8,116 nt of DNA from Clostridia bacterium. Its GTDB lineage: Bacteria > Bacillota > Clostridia > Christensenellales > CAG-1252. Made by a program: the position numbers and the translations under genes. This document shows positions 1-6,029 of the stretch, piece by piece. Each line of letters begins with the position of its first letter. The stretch's first letter is position 1. The notes beneath the pieces are model-generated. The model saw only the letters and a list, made by a program, of their open reading frames with translations, made no database searches and had not been told where the DNA came from. The DNA lies in the NCBI GenBank assembly GCA_016296985.1, contig JAEDHM010000065.1, positions 1 through 8,116 of the forward strand, written 5' to 3'.

Positions 1-82
1 ACTGATTTCGAGGGATAAATTTTCAACTTAAACAGTCCTAGGTTGTTACAAAGTATAAATTAAAAAAAGAGGAATATACACT

Positions 83-661
83 ATGAAAAAACTTTTTAAG
101 GATTTCAAAGCCTTTATCACAAAAGGCAACGTAATGGATTTGGCCGTAGGTATGATCATCGGTTCCGCTTTCACCGCAATCGTTACCGCTTTGGTAAACG
201 GAATCTTGAAACCTTTGATCAACTGGATTCCTATCTCTGATGCAGGCACCGGTTTGCAAACCGTTTTACGTCCCGCAACTTTGGACGCAGAAGGCAACGT
301 TTTGACCGCAGCTTTGGTTTTGGACTGGGGCGCAGTTATTTCCGCAATCATCACCTTCCTCCTTACCGCAGTAGTTTTGTTTGCTATCGTAAAGATTTTT
401 GCAAAAGCAAAAGATTTGGCAAACACCGCAAAAGAAAAGGCTGAAGCAGTTGTTGAAAAGCTTGAAAAGAAAGATGGCGAAGCTGAAACTGCTGAAGTAG
501 TCCCCGAAGCTCCCGTTGAAGAGTCTGCTCCCGTTGTTGAAGAGACTCCTGCTCCTGAGGTAGCAGTTGAAAACTTGAGCGAAGAAACTCCTGCAAGTAT
601 CCTTGCTGAAATCCGTGATTTGCTTAAAGCCCAAGCATTAAACAACAAAACCGAAGAATAA
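83..661 (+). CDS. mscL: Large-conductance mechanosensitive channel MscL with extended acidic linker
   Basis: Emergency-release channel of the cytoplasmic membrane that opens under membrane tension during hypo-osmotic shock. The N-terminal amphipathic helix (residues 1-13, KKLFKDFKAFI) and the TM1 signature GNVMDLAVGMIIGSAF (15-30) are typical of MscL. TM1 covers about 15-43, the extracellular loop 44-80 and TM2 81-107. The conserved C-terminal helix, LAEIRDLLKAQ, is at 174-184. At 192 residues the protein is much longer than the E. coli form (136). The extra length is a Lys/Ala/Glu helix (about 108-133) and an acidic Glu/Val/Pro/Ala-rich stretch (about 134-170) between TM2 and the C-terminal helix. 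The start follows an AGAGGA ribosome binding site at 68-73. A TATAAA at 54-59 could be a -10 box, but I see no convincing -35, so no promoter is called in 1-82. The gene stands alone and ends in a strong terminator. Family assignment is very secure. Confidence 0.96.
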   Translation: MKKLFKDFKAFITKGNVMDLAVGMIIGSAFTAIVTALVNGILKPLINWIPISDAGTGLQTVLRPATLDAEGNVLTAALVLDWGAVISAIITFLLTAVVLFAIVKIFAKAKDLANTAKEKAEAVVEKLEKKDGEAETAEVVPEAPVEESAPVVEETPAPEVAVENLSEETPASILAEIRDLLKAQALNNKTEE

Positions 662-670
662 TTTGTTAAG

Positions 671-700
671 AAAAAGGCAAGGGAATTCCCTTGCCTTTTT
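671..700. terminator. Bidirectional intrinsic terminator between mscL and the DUF4085-like gene
   Basis: A perfect 30-base palindrome (arm AAAAAGGCAAGGGAA and its exact complement) with A-tracts on the left and T-tracts on the right, so it gives a hairpin plus U-run on both strands. It lies 9 bases after the mscL stop and 38 bases past the stop of the convergent minus-strand gene. The inner GGCAAG stem recurs in the terminator at 5996-6021. Confidence 0.92.
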
Positions 701-738
701 CTTTACCTTGACAAACAAAAACTAATTAGGTAACAAAT

Positions 739-1296
739 TTATCTTTCCTTGTTAATTTGAATCTTTTCTGCAAAAAGGGTGAGGGTATGAGGGTTGTTGC
801 AACAATCCGCAAAAAGGATATGATATTCGTATCCTTTATCCAACTCATAAACTTCCTCGTATTTCCAAACAAGGTCGAAGGTGTTTTTTAATGGGGATAG
901 AATTTTATAGTTTTTGAAATTAAGATTATATTTTTTATCCCCTTCTTTAAGGCGTAAAATCAAACGGGAGTCTTTTTCACAAATTTCTAAAAGATGGCAC
1001 TCGTGCATTAAAAGGGATTTTAAAACTATTTCTTTTGAAAAAGGGGAGATGCCTTTCAGTTCTTCAACGTAGGCGGTGTGAGCAGGGCGGTAGATTGACG
1101 TATTTCTTTCCTCAAAGTTTTTCCAAACCTTTTCTTGTATTAAAGCGAATGGGGTTGAGCTAAGTTTGAAGGAAACGTCAAGCATTTTGTCTGGCGTAGG
1201 CACCACTGCAGATTTATAGTATTCGCAGGGAATATCCTTTTTTGTAGTCAAGGAATCTTTATTCTCTTTGTACCACTCTGCCGTAAAGTATTTCAT
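739..1296 (-). CDS. Hypothetical protein, DUF4085-like
   Basis: Cytoplasmic protein of unknown function, 185 residues from the chosen start. The N-terminus MKYFTAEWYKEN resembles what I recall of the DUF4085 family (MKYFTKEWY-type opening), which has no established role. No signal peptide, membrane segment or catalytic motif is evident. The C-terminal half is rich in beta-type hydrophobic/charged alternation (RLILRLKEGDKKYNLNFKNYKIL). The reading frame is open to an ATG at 1365, but the ATG at 1296 is preferred. It has a purine-rich AAAGGCGGA ribosome binding site five bases upstream and follows a good promoter at 1325-1353, which the longer version would translate through. The protein also begins with the family-like motif at that point. 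It is divergent from the HAD phosphatase gene and convergent with mscL. Coding status is fairly sure; the family name is from memory and less sure. Confidence 0.78.
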   Translation of the reverse strand: MKYFTAEWYKENKDSLTTKKDIPCEYYKSAVVPTPDKMLDVSFKLSSTPFALIQEKVWKNFEERNTSIYRPAHTAYVEELKGISPFSKEIVLKSLLMHECHLLEICEKDSRLILRLKEGDKKYNLNFKNYKILSPLKNTFDLVWKYEEVYELDKGYEYHILFADCCNNPHTLTLFAEKIQINKER

Positions 1297-1324
1297 CAAA
1301 TCCGCCTTTCTTAATATTATATTC

Positions 1325-1353
1325 ATAATATTATAAAGATAAAACCAAGTCAA
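1325..1353 (-). promoter_or_regulatory. Sigma-A-type promoter for the DUF4085-like gene
   Basis: Read on the minus strand: -35 TTGACT (1353-1348), 17-base spacer, -10 TATTAT (1330-1325). Transcription would start near 1318, giving a leader of about 22 bases before the ATG at 1296. Confidence 0.72.
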
Positions 1354-1461
1354 TATCACAATCAAGGATAGACGCGATTATCAATTTACGTTTTATTTTT
1401 TACACGCAGTTTCAACAGGGCTAAAAATATTTAGAGGGTATATTACAAAATAATACTGATA

Positions 1462-1490
1462 TTGACAATGGATTTTAATAATGTTAATAT
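1462..1490 (+). promoter_or_regulatory. Sigma-A-type promoter for the HAD phosphatase gene
   Basis: Perfect -35 TTGACA (1462-1467), 17-base spacer, then -10 TAATAT (1485-1490). The -10 is preceded by TGT at 1482-1484, an extended -10 that can compensate for the imperfect hexamer. The -35 and -10 are embedded in the two arms of an imperfect inverted repeat (1459-1469 and 1480-1490, 9 of 11 matches). Confidence 0.75.
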
Positions 1491-1523
1491 ATTTATACAA
1501 GAAGATAGAAAAAGGAAATATAT

Positions 1524-2363
1524 ATGAAAAAACCTATCATTGCTTTTTTATACGATTTTGACAAAACCCTTTGCACCCGTGATATGCAAGAATATTCTTT
1601 CATTCCCAGCGTAGGTATGGAACCTGACGAATTTTGGGAGGCAACCGGTCGTCTTGCAAAAAGTGAAAAGATGGACAGTATATTGACTTATATGTACTGT
1701 ATGATCTCTTGTTCCGAGGCGGCGGGAAATCCCCTAAACCGCGACCAACTTGTTGCTTGCGGAAAGCATATCGAATATCACCCCGGTGTTTTGGATTGGT
1801 TTGAGCGTATCAATGAATACGGAAGACAAGCAGGTCTTGAGGTTGAACACTATATCCTTTCTTCGGGATTGAAGGAAATTATCGAAGGTACTGAAATCGC
1901 TAAATATTTCAAAAAGATTTACGCAAGCGAATTTATGTATAAAAACGACAGAGCAATTTGGGCGAAAATGGCGGTAAACTACACCAACAAAACTCAATTC
2001 GTATATCGTATCAACAAGGGCGTTTTCGATATCTGCAACGACGCCGACCTAAACAGTTCTCGTCCCGACAACGAAAGGCGCGTGCACTTTGCAAACATGG
2101 TGTATATCGGCGACGGACTTACCGACGTTCCTTGTATGAAACTTGTCAAATCTTCGGGCGGACACTCAATCGCTTTGTATAAAAAAGGCGAGTCCGAAAA
2201 GGTTATGCCCTTGCTACAACACGAAAGGGTTGACTGGATTTTTGAAGCGGACTACCGTGAGGGAAAACCCCTTGACAAGGCGGTACATTCTCTCCTTCAA
2301 AAACTTGCCTACGATAACGAACTTTTCCAAATGACTGCAAGTCAAAAAAAGAAGTTTGACTAA
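1524..2363 (+). CDS. HAD-superfamily phosphatase (haloacid dehalogenase-like hydrolase)
   Basis: Predicted Mg2+-dependent cytoplasmic phosphohydrolase of 279 residues. All HAD motifs are visible. Motif I is DFDKTL at 11-16 (nucleophile D11, acid/base D13). Motif II is the Ser pair at 113-114 in YILSSGL. Motif III is probably K156 or K165. Motif IV is GDGLTD at 196-201, with acidic D197 and D201. The roughly 70-residue segment between motif I and motif II (about 20-90) is helical and would form a C1-type cap covering the active site, as in the phosphoserine phosphatase-like branch. No signal peptide or membrane segment is present. The start is supported by an AAAGGA ribosome binding site (1511-1516) and a promoter at 1462-1490. 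It is a single-gene unit with its own terminator. The substrate cannot be inferred: the SerB-specific cap residues are not recognisable, and no neighbour points to a pathway. Confidence 0.9.
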   Translation: MKKPIIAFLYDFDKTLCTRDMQEYSFIPSVGMEPDEFWEATGRLAKSEKMDSILTYMYCMISCSEAAGNPLNRDQLVACGKHIEYHPGVLDWFERINEYGRQAGLEVEHYILSSGLKEIIEGTEIAKYFKKIYASEFMYKNDRAIWAKMAVNYTNKTQFVYRINKGVFDICNDADLNSSRPDNERRVHFANMVYIGDGLTDVPCMKLVKSSGGHSIALYKKGESEKVMPLLQHERVDWIFEADYREGKPLDKAVHSLLQKLAYDNELFQMTASQKKKFD

Positions 2364-2390
2364 AAAAAGTGCCTAAAAGGCACTTTTTCT
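2364..2390 (+). terminator. Intrinsic terminator of the HAD phosphatase gene
   Basis: Stem AAAAAGTGCCT / AGGCACTTTTT with a three-base AAA loop (2364-2374 and 2378-2388). It directly follows the TAA at 2361-2363 and ends in a T-run. The A-tract on the other side makes it potentially active on the minus strand too. Confidence 0.9.
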
Positions 2391-2407
2391 TACCGTAAAA
2401 AGAAATA

Positions 2408-2435
2408 AAAAAACCACTTTTGCAAGTGGTTTTTT
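2408..2435 (-). terminator. Intrinsic terminator of the MFS transporter gene
   Basis: A 12-bp stem (2408-2419 with 2424-2435, core CCACTT/AAGTGG) and a four-base loop. Read on the minus strand it comes six bases after the transporter stop codon and ends in a T-run. With the hairpin at 2364-2390 it insulates the two convergent genes. Confidence 0.9.
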
Positions 2436-2441
2436 CTTTGG

Positions 2442-3905
2442 TTATTCTTCAGTGGTTTCAACAATGGGTTCGACGTTTTCTACTTCGAATTCACTTTCAA
2501 CAATTTCTTCAACAACTGTTTCTTCAGGGATAGTAGTTTCATCGCTTTGCTCTTCCTTTTCTTTCAACTTACGGTTACGCAAGTTGTTTGCATCACGTCT
2601 TACGAAATAGATAGGGATAAAGGCAAGGACTGCGACAATTGCCGCTGCAAGGAAGATTTCGTAGGGGGGAGTAAATCCTTCGCCGTTCATACCCATTGCA
2701 TCAAGACCGATACCCAAGGAAATGATAGGACCTATGATCATAGGAATTAAGACTGTAAAGCACATTCTTACACCTTGAAAACGACCTTCGCAACCTTTGG
2801 GAATATAGTCTTGGAAAGATGCGTTTAAGGCGCCGGAAAGGGAAAGAACTGATCCCATCATGCAAAGACCTGCGATATACATAACTGCAGTTTTGCCTGC
2901 TCCTTGGTCCATAAACTTCAACAGGAAGAAGGTCAAAGTGCCCAAAACAAGGAAGACGAGCAAGGGAACAAAGAAATGTTTTTTACCAATTTTATCATAG
3001 AAGACACCGCAAATACCGGTGATAACCGCTGCGCCCACGATTATGACGGCAACGGGGACAACGAATCCGTCGCCAAAACCAAGGGTTTCGATTACAAAGT
3101 TCATAAGATAAGAGAAAAAGGTTTGTTGAGAAATACCAACCACGCAGGCGGCGGCAAGACAAACGTACATCATCTTGTTTTCCTTAATAACCGAGGGTTT
3201 GAATCCGTAGAAGGTGTCTTTGATAAAAGAATCGTTTTTGATTTTGGGAAGATTAGGCTTGTCTTTCAACAAGAACATTGACATAAATCCTGCAACAAAG
3301 GGTATAAGACCAAGCACCAAGAAGAAAAGCCAGTTTGTTTCTTTTGTCTTATCATAAAGCGAGCCTAAACCGATAAAGATAATTATTACGGCAATAACTG
3401 GCAATATTGACAAAAGAGTATTTACCTTTCCTCTGTTTGTGGTATCCGTAACGTCTGCAACCCAAGCGTTGAAGGCAGCGTCGTTTGCGGTGGAGCCAAC
3501 GAGAGTCATAACGCAGTCGAGGACGACAAGGAAGACGGCAACGGTAATAATCCTTCCACCCGTTGCGGTCATGGGGATAAAGCCGAAAAGCATTATGGTA
3601 ATACCCCAAAGGATATATCCGATGGATATAAAGGGTTTACGTTTTCCCATTCTGTCACACAAACCGCCTGCAAAAATACTTGTAGTTGTTGCGGTAACAG
3701 CCGAGAAGATTACCATCAAGGTGGTAATGATATAACTTAAATCACTTCTTCCCGAGTTGAAGAAAACATCCTGAGCAAGGGTGGCAAAATACATATTTTC
3801 CACAACCCAAGCGATTTGCCCGATAAGGCCGAAAAATAGGACGGAAAACCAAATTTTTTCACCTAGGGGCGTTGTTTTTACCTTGTTTACTTTAAGCGCT
3901 TCCAT
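2442..3905 (-). CDS. MFS transporter, SLC45-like, with acidic C-terminal tail
   Basis: Integral membrane secondary carrier of 487 residues with about 12 hydrophobic segments between residues 17 and 435. The MFS motif A is GGLCDRMGKRK (80-90) in the TM2-TM3 loop. The matching second-half motif is GVFYDKIGKK (300-309). The segments NAWVADVTDTTNRGK (146-160) and YIPKGCEGRFQGVRM (367-381) resemble Clostridial SLC45-like (sugar/cation symporter-type) MFS proteins. The substrate, possibly a sugar, is inference only. Residues 446-487 form a cytoplasmic tail that starts basic and becomes strongly acidic and Val/Glu/Thr-rich; it is not needed for the MFS fold. The start is fixed by an AGGAGA ribosome binding site (3916-3911) and a promoter at 3924-3952. 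The gene stands alone, with no sugar-metabolism neighbour. Confidence 0.9.
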   Translation of the reverse strand: MEALKVNKVKTTPLGEKIWFSVLFFGLIGQIAWVVENMYFATLAQDVFFNSGRSDLSYIITTLMVIFSAVTATTTSIFAGGLCDRMGKRKPFISIGYILWGITIMLFGFIPMTATGGRIITVAVFLVVLDCVMTLVGSTANDAAFNAWVADVTDTTNRGKVNTLLSILPVIAVIIIFIGLGSLYDKTKETNWLFFLVLGLIPFVAGFMSMFLLKDKPNLPKIKNDSFIKDTFYGFKPSVIKENKMMYVCLAAACVVGISQQTFFSYLMNFVIETLGFGDGFVVPVAVIIVGAAVITGICGVFYDKIGKKHFFVPLLVFLVLGTLTFFLLKFMDQGAGKTAVMYIAGLCMMGSVLSLSGALNASFQDYIPKGCEGRFQGVRMCFTVLIPMIIGPIISLGIGLDAMGMNGEGFTPPYEIFLAAAIVAVLAFIPIYFVRRDANNLRNRKLKEKEEQSDETTIPEETVVEEIVESEFEVENVEPIVETTEE

Positions 3906-3923
3906 AAAAATCTCCTATAAACA

Positions 3924-3952
3924 ATTTTACCATTTATATGCTATATTTTCAA
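3924..3952 (-). promoter_or_regulatory. Sigma-A-type promoter for the MFS transporter gene
   Basis: Read on the minus strand: -35 TTGAAA (3952-3947), 17-base spacer, -10 TAAAAT (3929-3924). The transcript would start near 3917, only about a dozen bases upstream of the ATG at 3905 and almost at the AGGAGA ribosome binding site, so the leader is very short. Confidence 0.7.
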
Positions 3953-4001
3953 GGGGCAAAATTTATATATTTCTTTTCAAAGAAAAAGATATTTCAATTT
4001 A

Positions 4002-4023
4002 AGGTAACAGTATTAGGTAACAG
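4002..4023 (+). repeat. Tandem direct repeat AGGTAACAG
   Basis: Two exact copies of AGGTAACAG (4002-4010 and 4015-4023) separated by four bases (13-base period). They lie about 50 bases upstream of the MFS -35 box. An 11-base piece of the second copy, ATTAGGTAACA, also occurs at 725-735 in the gap after the mscL terminator. A regulator-binding role is possible but unproven. Confidence 0.4.
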
Positions 4024-4098
4024 AAAAAGGAAGAAAACTATACAATGGTTTTCAACGGATGACAAAAAGAGGAAGAAAAAGTGTTTTATACTATTAAA

Positions 4099-4117
4099 TT
4101 GTTTTAAGATAAAACAA
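4099..4117. promoter_or_regulatory. Candidate operator: perfect palindrome upstream of the CotH-type gene
   Basis: Perfect inverted repeat TTGTTTTA-AGA-TAAAACAA, ending 13 bases before the -35 box at 4131. A further copy of the half-site, TGTTTTA, lies at 4082-4088, 18 bases upstream of the matching half-site. The position suits an activator or repressor site, but AT-rich DNA yields such palindromes by chance. Confidence 0.4.
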
Positions 4118-4130
4118 GGGGAAATCTTTT

Positions 4131-4159
4131 TTGCAAAAAGTAGAAAATAATGTTATACT
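4131..4159 (+). promoter_or_regulatory. Sigma-A-type extended -10 promoter for the CotH-type gene
   Basis: -35 TTGCAA (4131-4136), 17-base spacer, -10 TATACT (4154-4159), with TG at 4151-4152 giving an extended -10. Start of transcription is expected near 4166, leaving a leader of about 69 bases that ends in an AGGAGA ribosome binding site (4224-4229). Confidence 0.72.
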
Positions 4160-4234
4160 GAAGGCAGATAATGGTTTGTATTTTCAACTAGAGGCGCATC
4201 CTTTATAATCATAAAAACTCTTTAGGAGAATAGT

Positions 4235-5977
4235 ATGAAAAAATTATTGGTCATTTTATTGTGTCTTATAATCGTATTTTCCTTTGTTGCTTGCGACGTT
4301 TTACAAGACGTTTTAGACTCTTTTAACAATTCTGAAACTCCCGACAATGGCGACAATCAAAATCCCGACGACGACACCCCAACACCGGATCAACCTGATG
4401 ACCCCACTCCCGAAAATCCGGATCAACCTGACAATCCCGAGGTACCCGACAACCCCGAAAATCCTGACGATCCCAACGTTTCGGATAGTTTTTATTTTGG
4501 TGATAAATATTCTTACGAAAACAGCAAGTTTTACGAAGATTATTCTGAGGATGAAAAAAATCTCTACTACAATTTGTGGTCAGAAACTACCTCAATATCC
4601 TTAAAAATCGACATCACCCCCTACGAACTTTCCAAAATTAACGAGGCCTATTACGATTATAGAGATACGGGCAACTCTACAAAAGCGGATACTTACAGAA
4701 AATGTAATCTTACCATTACGGTCAACGGCAAGGATTATTATTACGAAGAGGTTGGTATCAGAATGCGCGGTAACACTTCTCGTACCGACTTTTGCAAGGA
4801 AGACGGTTTTGTTTACAACTACGTTCATTTCCGTTTCAACCTTACCGAAACCTTTGACGGCGAAGAGTATGAAAACGGCGCTTGGGGTAGTGATATCTAT
4901 CACCAATGGGAAGATTCGACATTGCGCAAGGAAAGAAAAAATCGCTCCTTCGCAACCATGGAAAAGTTTTATTACAAGTGGAACAAAAACTATGATAACA
5001 CTTATATGAGAGAGGTTTATGCAAACCGTATGTTCCAAGCCTATGGTATCCTCGCTCCTCACATTACCTTGACAACCATTTCCCTAAAGCAAGGCTCTGC
5101 TTTTGAAAACTTGGGCGTAGGCAACCTTTACGAAACAATTGACAAGAAATTTTTAAAACGCAACTTCTCAAAAGACTTGGCAAAAGGCGACCTTTACAAA
5201 TGTACCTACACTACAGGTAAAGCCGACCTTTCCCGTAATGAAGGTTATGGCGTTGAAACACCCACTCAAAGGTTTAACTATTCCTTGAAAACAAACGATG
5301 ACAGAGAGGCCGAGGTCTACAATCACAACAAGTATTTGAAAGACCTCATAAACGTTCTTGGCGAAAATAAGAATTCAAGCGATTTCAAAGAAAAACTTGA
5401 AGGCCTTGTGGATATGGACTATTTCGCTCGGTTTGAGGCTGTAAACTATCTTTTGGGAAACCCCGACTGCATAAGAAACAACTCAAACAACTACTACGTC
5501 TATTTCCTTCCCGACACGGGAAAAGCAATCTTTATTCCCTACGACTACGACAGATGCTTGGGCATAAATCAAGATTGGAACCCCTCGGGTAGCGGTATGA
5601 TGTACGCAACCCCCTTTGACACAAACAGTTGCTGTGGCGGTGTATCAAACCCCTTGTACTTGAAAACTATCTTAAACGGCGGTATAAGCGAATATCAAAA
5701 TCTTTTCAAGGAAAAACTTCAAGAAGTTTTAAAAGGCGAGTGGTTCACCTATGAACACTTCAAGGGAATATACGATAATTACCTTGAAATTTACAAGGAT
5801 TTTACAACTCCCTCAACCCTTATTCAAAACAACTGTGGAGGAAAGGTTGATTGCTCTCGTTTCTATTTCAGCGACAAGGGCGCAAGCGAATCAAACTACA
5901 ACTCGACCAAGGAAAATATTTCGGTAAGCGATTATATGAGAATAAAGCGTCAAACCGCATTAAACAGTATAAAATAA
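4235..5977 (+). CDS. CotH-kinase-family lipoprotein
   Basis: Predicted secreted protein kinase of the CotH family, anchored to the outer face of the membrane (580 residues). The N-terminus is a lipoprotein signal: basic MKK, a hydrophobic run 4-18, and lipobox FVAC with C20 as the lipidated cysteine. Residues 36-80 are a low-complexity Asp/Pro/Asn/Glu spacer. The CotH domain covers about 120-575. Family landmarks visible are EEVGIRMRGNTSR (171-183), the helix with YANRMFQAYGILAPH (262-276), NLYETIDKKFLKRNF (297-311) and GNPDCIRNNSNNYYVYF (408-424). In that last segment D411 would be the catalytic-loop aspartate. PYDYDRCLG (435-443) follows, with a DYD metal-binding pair. The founding member, Bacillus CotH, phosphorylates spore coat proteins; no coat protein or other substrate is encoded nearby. 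The mature protein has nine cysteines besides C20, unusual for a Firmicutes exoprotein. Its own promoter and terminator make it a single-gene unit. Confidence 0.9.
   Translation: MKKLLVILLCLIIVFSFVACDVLQDVLDSFNNSETPDNGDNQNPDDDTPTPDQPDDPTPENPDQPDNPEVPDNPENPDDPNVSDSFYFGDKYSYENSKFYEDYSEDEKNLYYNLWSETTSISLKIDITPYELSKINEAYYDYRDTGNSTKADTYRKCNLTITVNGKDYYYEEVGIRMRGNTSRTDFCKEDGFVYNYVHFRFNLTETFDGEEYENGAWGSDIYHQWEDSTLRKERKNRSFATMEKFYYKWNKNYDNTYMREVYANRMFQAYGILAPHITLTTISLKQGSAFENLGVGNLYETIDKKFLKRNFSKDLAKGDLYKCTYTTGKADLSRNEGYGVETPTQRFNYSLKTNDDREAEVYNHNKYLKDLINVLGENKNSSDFKEKLEGLVDMDYFARFEAVNYLLGNPDCIRNNSNNYYVYFLPDTGKAIFIPYDYDRCLGINQDWNPSGSGMMYATPFDTNSCCGGVSNPLYLKTILNGGISEYQNLFKEKLQEVLKGEWFTYEHFKGIYDNYLEIYKDFTTPSTLIQNNCGGKVDCSRFYFSDKGASESNYNSTKENISVSDYMRIKRQTALNSIK
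4340..4474 (+). repeat. Low-complexity Pro/Asp/Asn spacer coding region
   Basis: Encodes residues 36-80 of the CotH-type lipoprotein, made of short units such as PDNPENPDDP and PDQPDDP. At DNA level an exact 14-mer, CCGGATCAACCTGA, occurs at 4385-4398 and 4418-4431, 33 bases (11 codons) apart, so the spacer probably grew by in-frame duplication. Such spacers hold a lipoprotein's folded domain away from the membrane and through the cell wall. Confidence 0.8.
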
Positions 5978-5995
5978 AGGAGAAAAAGATAAAAC

Positions 5996-6021
5996 AAAAG
6001 GCAAGCCATTGCTTGCCTTTT
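5996..6021. terminator. Bidirectional intrinsic terminator shared by CotH-type gene and kinase operon
   Basis: Stem AAAAGGCAAGC / GCTTGCCTTTT (5996-6006 with 6011-6021) and a CATT loop. It sits 18 bases after the CotH-type stop and 8 bases beyond the histidine kinase stop on the other strand. T-runs follow on both strands, so it can end both convergent transcripts. Confidence 0.9.
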
Positions 6022-6029
6022 ATTATACT

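Larger units (their letters stand above)
3906..4234. other. Divergent intergenic region between MFS and CotH-type genes
   Basis: This 329-base AT- and purine-rich stretch holds the leftward promoter (3924-3952), the rightward promoter (4131-4159), a direct repeat (4002-4023), a perfect palindrome (4099-4117) and a leader of about 70 bases before the ATG at 4235. Short open frames cross it on the plus strand, but they lack ribosome binding sites and are lysine/phenylalanine-rich translations of AT-rich DNA. I see no RNA gene. Confidence 0.7.

Noticed and set aside
46..648. 200-codon minus-strand open frame opposite mscL, Ser/Thr/Ala-rich
   Set aside because: It is the antisense shadow of mscL's Ala/Glu/Lys codons. 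It has no ribosome binding site, and mscL is unmistakable.
1297..1365. Longer N-terminus for the DUF4085-like gene starting at 1365
   Set aside because: It would run through the promoter at 1325-1353 and lacks a good ribosome binding site. The ATG at 1296 has both a site and the family-like first residues.
1524..2363. Naming the HAD phosphatase SerB or another specific phosphatase
   Set aside because: Only superfamily motifs are visible; substrate-determining cap residues and neighbours give no support for a specific substrate.
2904..3281. 125-codon plus-strand open frame inside the MFS gene
   Set aside because: Hydrophilic Asn/Asp/Lys/His-rich shadow of the transporter's hydrophobic codons, without a start context.
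725..4023. The shared ATTAGGTAACA words as ends of a mobile element
   Set aside because: They are short, in the same orientation, and lack a transposase, inverted termini and target duplication. The intervening genes look native.
4188..4234. AGAGGCGC-like string at 4190-4197 in the CotH-type leader, reminiscent of the opening of a lysine riboswitch
   Set aside because: The remaining leader is only about 45 bases, far shorter than the roughly 170-base L-box, and no further conserved elements or expression-platform terminator are visible.
4235..5977. Calling the CotH-type gene a spore coat gene
   Set aside because: It has a lipobox and spacer typical of a membrane-anchored exoprotein, and there is no coat or sporulation gene nearby.
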